Source of the DNA: Dokdonella fugitiva
GTDB lineage: Bacteria; Pseudomonadota; Gammaproteobacteria; Xanthomonadales; Rhodanobacteraceae
Reading direction: 5' to 3'
NCBI RefSeq assembly: GCF_014138265.1
Contig: NZ_JACGXL010000003.1
Coordinates: 310,001 to 374,000 of the forward strand
Length of the DNA stretch: 64,000 nt
Position numbers and translations under genes: made by a program. How positions within the stretch are numbered: position 1 is the first letter of the stretch; every line of letters begins with the position of its first letter. The notes beneath the pieces were generated by a model, which was given only the letters and a program-made list of their open reading frames with translations, did not search any database and was not told where the DNA came from. Of this stretch, positions 43,845-50,483 are shown one piece after another.

Positions 43845-44864
43845 ATGGACCTCTCGATCAGCCCGCTGCCGACCGACCCGACCTGCAAGGATCCGATGGT
43901 CGTCAACTGCGTCGCCTACGCCGCCGACGGGCGGCGCCTGCGCGACATCACGGTCGAGGAAATCAGCGACGTGCTCGAGACGCCGGACGAATGGGTCTGG
44001 GTCGGCGTGCGCGAGCCGAGCGAGGACCTGCTCGACAAGCTGCGCGAGGAATTCGGCCTGCACGAACTCGCGGTCGAGGACGCGCACAACGCGCACCAGC
44101 GCCCGAAGATCGAGGTGTACGGCGACTCGCTGTTCATCGTCGCGCACACGGCGCAGGTCGTCGGCGGCAAGATCGCGTTCGGCGAGACGCACATCTTCAT
44201 GGGCAAACGCTACATCGTGACCGTGCGCCACGGCGCCTCGCTCAGCTACGCGACCGCGCGGCGCGGCTGCGAGCAGTCGCAGGAGATGCTCGCGCTCGGG
44301 CCGAGCTATTCGCTCTATGCCGTGCTCGACTTCATCGTCGACAACTTCTTCCCGATCGTGCGCGAGTTCCGCGAGGAGCTGCAGGAACTCGAGGACGAGG
44401 TGTTCGAGGAAACCTTCAAGCGCGAGACGATCCGCCGCCTGTACGTGCTGAAGAAGGAACTGGTCACCCTGCGCCTCGCGATCGCGCCGCTGCAGGACAT
44501 CCTGAACCAGCTGATCCGCCAGTACCCTGGCCTCATCCGCGACGAGGTGCGGCCGTACTTCCGCGACGTCTACGACCATGCCGCGCGCATCAACGAGTCG
44601 ACCGACACGATGCGCGAGATGCTCACCGCCGCGCTCAGCGTCAACCTCGCGCTCGTCACCGTCGCGCAGGGCGAAGTGGTCAAGCGCCTCGCCGGATGGG
44701 CCGCGCTGCTCGCCGCGCCGACCCTGCTCGCGAGCTGGTACGGCATGAACTTCCACCACATGCCCGAACTCGACCAGCCGTGGGCCTACCCGGCGATGAT
44801 CACGGTCACGCTCGGCATCTGCGGCGTGCTGTACTGGCTGCTGCGCAAGGCGCACTGGCTGTAG
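43845..44864 (+). CDS. CorA-family divalent metal transporter
   Basis: Magnesium/cobalt channel of the CorA/MIT family, 339 residues. It has an N-terminal cytoplasmic domain with VWVGVREPSEDLLDKLREEFGLHELAVEDAHNAHQRPK, a long alpha-helical stalk, and two C-terminal TMs. The selectivity motif YGMNFHHMPEL follows the first TM. The ATG at 43845 gives the family length; an in-frame ATG near 43895 is an alternative. A long palindromic repeat follows the stop and may limit read-through or protect the 3' end. Confidence 0.92.
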   Translation: MDLSISPLPTDPTCKDPMVVNCVAYAADGRRLRDITVEEISDVLETPDEWVWVGVREPSEDLLDKLREEFGLHELAVEDAHNAHQRPKIEVYGDSLFIVAHTAQVVGGKIAFGETHIFMGKRYIVTVRHGASLSYATARRGCEQSQEMLALGPSYSLYAVLDFIVDNFFPIVREFREELQELEDEVFEETFKRETIRRLYVLKKELVTLRLAIAPLQDILNQLIRQYPGLIRDEVRPYFRDVYDHAARINESTDTMREMLTAALSVNLALVTVAQGEVVKRLAGWAALLAAPTLLASWYGMNFHHMPELDQPWAYPAMITVTLGICGVLYWLLRKAHWL

Positions 44865-44900
44865 GGCTTGCGTACGTTGCGCGTCGGACGAAGAAAAGAT

Positions 44901-44988
44901 TGAAACACGGAGCACACGGAGCACACAGAGGAAAAGCTCGTTCTCTTCTTCAGCTTTTCTCCGTGTGCTCCGTGTGCTCCGTGTTTCA
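44901..44988 (+). repeat. Long palindromic intergenic repeat, copy 3 (near-perfect hairpin)
   Basis: The left arm (44901-44938) is TGAAACACGG followed by repeated AGCACACGG units and GAAAAGCT. The right arm (44952-44988) is its almost exact reverse complement, ending CGTGTTTCA. The stem is about 37 bp with a 13-base loop, one of the longest hairpins in the window. It lies in the 474-bp gap between the CorA gene and cstA, in which I see no gene. Confidence 0.85.
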
Positions 44989-45064
44989 GGCTCTTCGCCT
45001 TCCTCCGGCCGACGCGGAACAGCAGGAATCCATCGTGTTTCCGCTCCATGGCGTCGAGACAAGA

Positions 45065-45093
45065 ATGGATCCCCGCTCTCGCGGGAATGACGA
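45065..45093 (+). repeat. Short palindromic repeat of the GGATCCCCGC...GCGGGAATGACG type
   Basis: ATGGATCCCCGCTCTCGCGG continues to GAATGACGAG, with CCCGC/GCGGG arms around a four-base centre. Very similar short palindromes recur between genes in many proteobacteria. It lies between the two long-palindrome copies. Confidence 0.6.
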
Positions 45094-45167
45094 GGTTTGC
45101 AAGCCCCGGCTCGCTTCGAACGCCTCGAAGTGCCTCGCCCTTTCCTCGAAAGCATCCCTCGCTTTGC

Positions 45168-45213
45168 GCTTCCTCCGTGTGCTCCGTGTGCTCCGTGTTT
45201 CAGGCTTTTCTCT
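45168..45213 (+). repeat. Solo right arm of the long palindromic repeat, copy 4
   Basis: CTTCCTCCGTGTGCTCCGTG and onward to TTTCAGGCTTTTC repeats the right arm of the 44901-44988 element almost exactly but has no left arm of its own beside it. It could pair with the left arm at 44901, enclosing about 230 bases, or be the remnant of a second copy. Confidence 0.7.
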
Positions 45214-45338
45214 CCTTCAGGCAAACGCAGAACCCGACACACGCCGCCATTCGACCAAAGGCGTAGGTACGCGACCTTGACCGACCGCGACCCGCGGAAC
45301 ACGCTTGCACGCTACGAGCGCATCCTCGAGGGGTCGTC

Positions 45339-47396
45339 ATGAACGCAATGGCTGGCAAGCTGGGCTGGGCCGTACTCGCGCTGGTCGGCGCGTTCTGCCT
45401 CGGCACGATCGCGCTGCATCGCGGCGAATCGATCAACGCGATCTGGCTCGTCGCGGCCGCGGCAGCGATCTTCCTCACCGCGCAGCGCTTCTACGGACGC
45501 TTCATCGCCGACCGCGCGCTCGCGCTGGACGCGACGCGCGCGACGCCCGCGGTGCGCCGCAACGACGGCCTCGACTACGTGCCGACCGACCGCTGGATCG
45601 TGTTCGGCCACCACTTCGCCGCGATCGCCGGCGCCGGCCCGCTGGTGGGCCCCGTGCTCGCCGCGCAGATGGGCTACCTGCCCGGCACCTTGTGGATCCT
45701 CGTCGGCGTCGTGCTCGCGGGCGCGGTGCAGGACTTCATGATCCTCGGGCTCTCGATCCGCCGCGACGGCCGCTCGCTCGGCGAGATGGTGCGCGCCGAG
45801 ATGGGCCCGACCGCCGGCGTCATCGCGATGATCGGCGTGCTCATGATCATGTTCATCATCCTCGCCGTGCTCGCGCTCGTCGTCGTCAAGGCGCTCGCGA
45901 TCAGCCCGTGGGGCACGTTCACCGTCGCGATGACGATCCCGATCGCGCTGCTGATGGGCCTGTACCTGCGCTTCCTGCGCCCGGGCCGCGTGCTCGAGGT
46001 GTCGGTGATCGGCCTCGTGCTGCTGCTCGTCTCGATCTGGCTCGGCGGCATCGTCGCGCAGGATCCGGCGTGGGCGAAGGCGTTCACGTTCGACGGCAAG
46101 GCGCTCGCCTGGATGCTCATCGCCTATGGCTTTTGCGCCGCGGCGATCCCGGTCTGGCTGCTGCTCGCGCCGCGCGACTACCTCAGCACGTTCCTCAAGA
46201 TCGGCACGATCCTGCTGCTCGCGGTCGGCATCGTGTTCGCGATGCCGGAACTGAAGATGCCGGCGTTGACCAAGTTCGTCGACGGCACCGGCCCGGTGTT
46301 CGCGGGCTCGCTGTTCCCGTTCCTGTTCATCACGATCGCCTGCGGCGCAGTGTCCGGCTGGCATTCGCTGATCTCCTCGGGCACCACGCCCAAGCTCATC
46401 GCGAGCGAAGCCGATGCGCCGCTGGTCGGTTACGGCGCGATGCTCATGGAAGCGTTCGTCGCGGTGATGGCATTGATCGCCGCGTGCGTGCTGCAGCCGG
46501 GCGTCTACTTCGCGATGAACGCACCGGCCGCGCTGATCGGCACGACCGTCGACAGCGCCGCGCAGGCGATCACCCAGCTCGGCTTCGTCGTCACGCCCGA
46601 CCTGCTCGCGCAGACCGCGAAGGACATCGGCGAGACGAGCATCCTGTCGCGCGCCGGCGGCGCGCCGACGCTCGCGGTCGGCATGGCGCAGATCCTCCAC
46701 GGCCTCGTCCCCGGCGAAGGCATGATGGCGTTCTGGTACCACTACGCGATCCTGTTCGAGGCGCTGTTCATCCTCACCACCGTCGACGCCGGCACGCGCG
46801 TGGGCCGCTTCATGATCCAGGAACTCGCCGGCCTCGCCGTGCCGGCGCTGCACAAGACCGAATCGTGGATAGGCAACCTCGTCGCCACCGCGCTGTGCGT
46901 CGCCTGCTGGGGCTACTTCCTCTACCAGGGCGTGGTCGATCCGCTCGGCGGCATCAACACCTTGTGGCCGCTGTTCGGCATCGCCAACCAGATGCTCGCC
47001 GCGATCGCGCTGATCTTCGCCTGCGTGTGCCTGGTCAAGCTCAAGCGCGAGAAGTACCTGTGGATCCCGCTGCTGCCGACCGTCTGGCTCGTCGTCTGCA
47101 CCGTCACCGCGGGCTGGCAGAAGGCCTTCGGCGCGGACCCGAAGATCAGCTTCACCGCGCACGCGGCGAAGTTCCAGGCCTCGCTCGACGCCAACCAGGT
47201 GCTCGCCCCCGCCAAGACGCTCGACGACATGCACCGCATCGTCTTCAACGACTACGTCGACGCGACGCTCGCCGCCGCGTTCACGACGCTCGTCGTCGTG
47301 ATGATCGTGTTCGGCGTGCGTGCCGCGCTCGCCGCGCGGCGCGTGCCGACGCCGACGGCGCAGGAGACGCCAAGGGTGGCGCTCGCCGGTACCTGA
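45339..47396 (+). CDS. cstA: Carbon starvation protein A family transporter
   Basis: Integral membrane transporter of 685 residues with about 16-18 TMs, the CstA/BtsT family. Characterised members import pyruvate or peptides during carbon limitation. Typical stretches are DYVPTDRWIVFGHHFAAIAGAGPLVGPVLAAQMGYLPGTLWI, GAVQDFMILGLSIRRDGRSLGEM and LFPFLFITIACGAVSGWHSLISSGTTPK. GAGGGG precedes the ATG at 45339. The small partner ybdD/yjiX normally follows directly; here a lipoprotein gene follows and the ybdD-like gene is 1.4 kb away on the other strand. Confidence 0.96.
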   Translation: MNAMAGKLGWAVLALVGAFCLGTIALHRGESINAIWLVAAAAAIFLTAQRFYGRFIADRALALDATRATPAVRRNDGLDYVPTDRWIVFGHHFAAIAGAGPLVGPVLAAQMGYLPGTLWILVGVVLAGAVQDFMILGLSIRRDGRSLGEMVRAEMGPTAGVIAMIGVLMIMFIILAVLALVVVKALAISPWGTFTVAMTIPIALLMGLYLRFLRPGRVLEVSVIGLVLLLVSIWLGGIVAQDPAWAKAFTFDGKALAWMLIAYGFCAAAIPVWLLLAPRDYLSTFLKIGTILLLAVGIVFAMPELKMPALTKFVDGTGPVFAGSLFPFLFITIACGAVSGWHSLISSGTTPKLIASEADAPLVGYGAMLMEAFVAVMALIAACVLQPGVYFAMNAPAALIGTTVDSAAQAITQLGFVVTPDLLAQTAKDIGETSILSRAGGAPTLAVGMAQILHGLVPGEGMMAFWYHYAILFEALFILTTVDAGTRVGRFMIQELAGLAVPALHKTESWIGNLVATALCVACWGYFLYQGVVDPLGGINTLWPLFGIANQMLAAIALIFACVCLVKLKREKYLWIPLLPTVWLVVCTVTAGWQKAFGADPKISFTAHAAKFQASLDANQVLAPAKTLDDMHRIVFNDYVDATLAAAFTTLVVVMIVFGVRAALAARRVPTPTAQETPRVALAGT

Positions 47397-47438
47397 GGCG
47401 ATGATGACGATCACCCCGACGCCCGTAGAGGAGGTTCC

Positions 47439-47813
47439 ATGACGGCGCTCCTTCCGACGTGGCCGCGCGTGCGCGGCGGCGTCGTTGCCCTTGCGATGTG
47501 CGTCGCGGCGCCCATGGGTGGCTGCGCCGATCCGGCCCAGGTCCGCACCGAACAACGCGCCGACGACCAGCAGCGCTGCAGCGACTACGGCTACGCTCCC
47601 GGCACCGACGCGTTCGCCGACTGCATGATGCATCGGTCCGATCGCCGCGAAGCGCGGGAGCAGCGCGACAACGACCGTCTCGAACGCCTTCGCCAGCAGG
47701 CGCTCGACCGCTCGGGCGACGAGCGCTTTCCGCTCTGTTCGGCAGCGAATATGGACGCCCACCTCGATACGGTCGGCAACTTCTGGTACGCCGAGGGGTG
47801 TCGCGCGCGGTAG
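47439..47813 (+). CDS. Small putative lipoprotein of unknown function
   Basis: A 124-residue exported protein with lipobox APMGGC (Cys29). The mature part has a four-cysteine pattern (RCSDYGYAPGTDAFADCMM and PLCSAAN ... EGCRAR) around a charged helix rich in Arg/Asp/Glu. The motif C-x2-YGYxPGTDAFAxC occurs in small proteobacterial lipoproteins without known function. A near-perfect ribosome-binding site AGAGGAGG (47427-47434) precedes the ATG. It lies 42 bases after cstA and is probably co-transcribed. I see nothing coding in 47814-48067. Confidence 0.75.
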   Translation: MTALLPTWPRVRGGVVALAMCVAAPMGGCADPAQVRTEQRADDQQRCSDYGYAPGTDAFADCMMHRSDRREAREQRDNDRLERLRQQALDRSGDERFPLCSAANMDAHLDTVGNFWYAEGCRAR

Positions 47814-48067
47814 GATGAACAGAGGGGACGGGGAATTTTTCAATAGCCCGTCCGCCATTCGTTCTCGCGTGGTCGATTGAATTCGCCAGCCGCCACGCCC
47901 CGCGTCGTGGCGGTGCTGCTCAGCCCGTCGAGAGGCCGTCAACGCATCGCGTCGTGCGCCGCCGTGATCCAAGACCGTCCGTCCGCGAGCACCGCGCCGG
48001 GAGCACGCGTCACCGCGAAGCACCTTCGTTGATCAAAAAACCATCAATGGAATACGTTCGACCTGAC

Positions 48068-48406
48068 CGATAGCAGGTTTTCGGGATTCGACGTCAGGCT
48101 TTTCCTGCTTCGTGTCAGCGAAATCCTGCTTCGCCTCAGGTCCGCGGCCTTTTCGATCAGGTCGGCAGGATTCCGCAGGGCGACCGCACGCGCTTCGTGT
48201 CAGGAAAAACCTGCAACCGGTCAGGTTCGCGGGATTGCGTGTCGGCGGAAAGCGGCTTCGGGTCGGCTCCGCGGCCTTGTCGGTCAGGGCGCCGGGAATC
48301 CATGTGGCTGACGCGCTGTTCCGTTGCAGGAAGAACCGGTCGACGACCCGATGCCCGGGATTCCCGGATGGTGCGAAGCGCCTTCATGTCAGGTCGGTGA
48401 GCGTTG
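48068..48406 (+). repeat. Degenerate 21-bp tandem repeat array
   Basis: About sixteen units of 21 bases (a few 20 or 22) run head to tail. Typical units read CGTGTCAGCGAAATCCTGCTT, split as CGTGTCAGCG + AAATCCTGCTT, and TCGATCAGGTCGG + CAGGATTC. Most begin with a variant of CGnGTCAGG. Six-unit blocks 127 bases apart are especially alike (48111 and 48238; 48141 and 48268). The period equals two helical turns. Open readings through it exist on both strands but lack ribosome-binding sites and simply reflect the seven-codon period. Confidence 0.65.
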
Positions 48407-48455
48407 CGAATGGCGTATCGCGGCGATTGCCGGCGCATCCGGGATTTCGCTCGCC

Positions 48456-48799
48456 TGTAGGAGCCCACCTGTGGGCGACCGGCACCCCGCAACGCCACGC
48501 ATGATCCGGAAATGGCGGTCGCGCACAGGGTGCGCTCCTACGGTCGGGCGCCACTGCCTCGCGTCGACACCACGATCCGCGTTGTAGGAGCCCACCCTGT
48601 GGGCGACCGGCACCTCGCAACGCCACGCATGATCCGGAAATGGCGGTCGCGCACAGGGTGCGCTCCTACGGCCGGGAGCCATTACCTCGCGTCAACACCA
48701 CGATCCGCGTTGTAGGAGCCCACCCTGTGGGCGACCGGCGCGCCACAACGCCACGCATGATCCGAATAGGGCGGTCGCGCACAGGGTACGCTCCTACGG
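48456..48799 (+). repeat. Three tandem REP pairs (GTAG-type), period 127-128 bp
   Basis: Units at 48456-48543, 48583-48671 and 48711-48799 each hold two inverted REPs. One is GTAGGAGCCCACCCTGTGGG followed by CGAC; the other, on the opposite strand, is GTAGGAGCGCACCCTGTGCG followed by CGAC. A nearly identical 40-base inner spacer (AACGCCACGCATGATCCG core) separates them, and units are joined by a conserved linker of about 39 bases (ACCACGATCCGCGTTG). This is the BIME-like layout of REP elements mobilised by RAYT transposases. Such GTAG-headed REPs are known from Stenotrophomonas (SMAG) and relatives. No RAYT gene is in the window. Confidence 0.85.
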
Positions 48800-48838
48800 T
48801 GGAGCGCGTACGGTAGAGCGCGACGGCATCGAGCGCCG

Positions 48839-49027
48839 TCAGCAGCAGCGCCCACCACCGCCGCGATAGCGCGCCTGCTGCCGCTCGTTGAAGAACTCCG
48901 CGTAACTCGGGATCGGGCGCTCGGGATGGTGCTCGCGCAGGTGCGCGACGTAGGTGTCGTAGTCGGGCACGCCGATGATGCGCCGGGCCAGCCGGACTAG
49001 GTTCCGCCAGATCGCACGCCCGTCCAT
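48839..49027 (-). CDS. YbdD/YjiX-type small protein (partner of CstA transporters)
   Basis: A 62-residue protein with the unmistakable YbdD/YjiX C-terminus: GVPDYDTYVAHLREHHPERP, then SYAEFFNERQQARY and GGGGRCC. The family member next to E. coli cstA is ybdD; these small proteins are functionally linked to CstA/BtsT pyruvate transport. Here it is on the strand opposite cstA, 1.4 kb away, beyond the lipoprotein gene and both repeat arrays. GAGGG eight bases before the ATG at 49027 decides the start. The gene's 3' end is 40 bases from the REP array. Confidence 0.9.
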   Translation of the reverse strand: MDGRAIWRNLVRLARRIIGVPDYDTYVAHLREHHPERPIPSYAEFFNERQQARYRGGGGRCC

Positions 49028-49171
49028 CGGAAAAACCCTCGTTGCACCGAACTGTGATCGTCTGCCCGGAATCGGCCGGGCGCAAGTCGCCTTTCGTCCA
49101 ACGGGTGCCGCCGAGCGGTCCATCCGGCCGCCGGACGGCGCCCGGCGCGGCCGGTTTCTCGTGCAGGATCA

Positions 49172-49200
49172 CATTATTCGGGCCGTGCCTCCGGATAATG
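49172..49200. promoter_or_regulatory. Inverted repeat between the ybdD-like gene and the hypothetical gene
   Basis: CATTATTCGG and CCGGATAATG form 10-bp arms (one G-T mismatch) around nine bases. It is the most AT-rich spot in the divergent 49028-49249 gap, so it could be an operator or carry a promoter for either gene. Confidence 0.35.
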
Positions 49201-49249
49201 ACGGCCGAACGCGCCCCCTGAAGCGCCGCTCACCGAAGTCCCGCAGACC

Positions 49250-50296
49250 ATGAAACCCCGCAAGCACCTCGTCGTGGCCGGTGCCGCCGCCGCCGACGTG
49301 TCGGAAATCGGCACCTTCATCCGCGTGGTCCAGGCGCAGCTCGACCATGCCTGGGGTTTCGCCAAGGACGACGACGACATCGACTTCGTGCTCGCCGACC
49401 TCGCCGATTTCGGCGGCCGCTGCGCGCGCGTGCGCGCGCTCGACGAAGGCAAGCACTTCGCGGTGATCACCAATGCGGGTGACGACGCGCTCGGCGCCGA
49501 CCTCGTCCTGCACCGCCCGTTCAGCGCGAAGGCGATCGTCGGCCTGCTCAACCACGTCGGCCGCGCCGCGCCGCCGGAGCCGCGCCGCCTGATCGACTTC
49601 AGCGCGATCGAGCGGCGCATCGTGCCGCAGACGCGCAAGACCAAGCGACAGGACGAAGAAGCGAAGGCCGAACCCGAATCGACGCGCGCGTCGTTCATCG
49701 ACGTGCAGCGCGAGCGCCGCACGACCGACCTCGACGCGCTGGTCCAGCGCGGCGCGGTGCTCGTGCAGCGCCACGGCATCCCGCCGCTGCTGATCGACCC
49801 GGTCACCGACACGTTCCACACGAGCGCGCGCCTGGTCGAGCTCGAGCCGTACTTCCTCGAGCCGCTCGGCGGCCATGAGCGCAAGCGCGTCGGCGGCGCG
49901 CAGCTGGCCGAGCTGCGCAAGCAGTATCCGGGCCGGCCGCTCGTGCGGCTGCGCTGGCTGCACGCGTTCCTGCGCTCGAACGGCTGGCTCGCCGCGCACC
50001 TCGACCCGAGCGCGGGCTACAAGCTCAAGCGCTGGCTGCCGCTCGACAACGACTACCGCAAGCAGCACCGCATCGCGCTCACCCTCATGCGCGAGGCGCC
50101 GCTGCACGAGATCGCCAAGGCGGCGAAGGCGAAGATGGCCGACGTGTTCGACGTCGTGAACGCGTACGACGCGCTCGGCCTCATCGAGACGCGCCGCCTC
50201 GGCCACTGGGACCCGAGCCCGGAAGTGGTCGGCAAGCGCAAGCGCTCGACCAAGAAGACGCAACGCCTGCTCGCCGCGACCGTGTTCACGCGCTGA
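49250..50296 (+). CDS. Conserved hypothetical protein, receiver-like N-terminus and winged-helix-like C-terminus
   Basis: A 348-residue soluble protein I cannot name. Residues 1-115 look like a degenerate receiver fold (hydrophobic strands HLVVAGAA, VLADLADF, FAVITNAG, VLHRPFSAKAIVGLLNHV). A charged linker (TRKTKRQDEEAKAEPES) follows. The C-terminal region (about 285-330) reads like a winged helix: LHEIAKAAKAKMADVFDVVNAYDALGLIETRRLGHW. It ends in a basic tail. This suggests a DNA- or RNA-associated regulator, but that is inference. Confidence 0.6.
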   Translation: MKPRKHLVVAGAAAADVSEIGTFIRVVQAQLDHAWGFAKDDDDIDFVLADLADFGGRCARVRALDEGKHFAVITNAGDDALGADLVLHRPFSAKAIVGLLNHVGRAAPPEPRRLIDFSAIERRIVPQTRKTKRQDEEAKAEPESTRASFIDVQRERRTTDLDALVQRGAVLVQRHGIPPLLIDPVTDTFHTSARLVELEPYFLEPLGGHERKRVGGAQLAELRKQYPGRPLVRLRWLHAFLRSNGWLAAHLDPSAGYKLKRWLPLDNDYRKQHRIALTLMREAPLHEIAKAAKAKMADVFDVVNAYDALGLIETRRLGHWDPSPEVVGKRKRSTKKTQRLLAATVFTR

Positions 50297-50329
50297 CGTC
50301 GCCGCGCCCGCGGCGACCGCTCCGAAAGC

Positions 50330-50338
50330 TGCTACCGT
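50330..50338 (+). promoter_or_regulatory. Extended -10 promoter before the CadC-like regulator
   Basis: TGCTACCGT fits the extended -10 pattern seen at several other genes here. It lies about 32 bases before a small ORF with a good ribosome-binding site and 150 bases before the regulator ATG. Confidence 0.35.
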
Positions 50339-50369
50339 GCACGGTCGCATCCTGCGACCCGGAGCCTCC

Positions 50370-50459
50370 ATGCACGTCCCCTTCGCGCAGCCGCTGCCGA
50401 TCGCGCTCGCCGCGGGTATCCTGCCGCCCGCTCCGTCGTGCGCGCCATCGCCTCGCTGA
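50370..50459 (+). CDS. Candidate 29-codon leader peptide upstream of the CadC-like regulator
   Basis: ATG with GGAG nine bases upstream (50361-50364) encodes a 29-residue peptide beginning MHVPFAQPLPIALAAG and rich in Pro (8 of 29). It ends at TGA 25 bases before the regulator ATG, which itself has no clear ribosome-binding site. A Pro-rich leader whose translation influences the downstream start is possible. It may also be a chance ORF. Confidence 0.35.
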   Translation: MHVPFAQPLPIALAAGILPPAPSCAPSPR

Positions 50460-50483
50460 CGACCTGCCGCTCCGCCTTCGACG

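Noticed and set aside
44898-45280. Short proteins rich in KHGAHGAHGG or SVCSVCSVFQ in the CorA-cstA gap
   Set aside because: These are translations of the nine-base palindromic repeat units, a known source of false small genes.
47826-47860. GACGGG...CCCGTC hairpin after the small lipoprotein gene as a terminator
   Set aside because: A six-base stem with a 14-base loop, and the T-run lies inside the loop, not after the stem.
48112-48504. Open readings across the 21-bp array (plus strand 48112-48504, minus strand 48157-48498) that look like heptapeptide-repeat proteins
   Set aside because: A 21-bp DNA period gives a seven-residue period in every open frame. Neither reading has a ribosome-binding site, and both run into the REP units. 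Treated as non-coding repeat.
48068-48799. CRISPR-like array
   Set aside because: The 21-bp units are degenerate and contiguous without spacers, and the REP units are 127-128 bp with conserved spacers. No cas gene is present.
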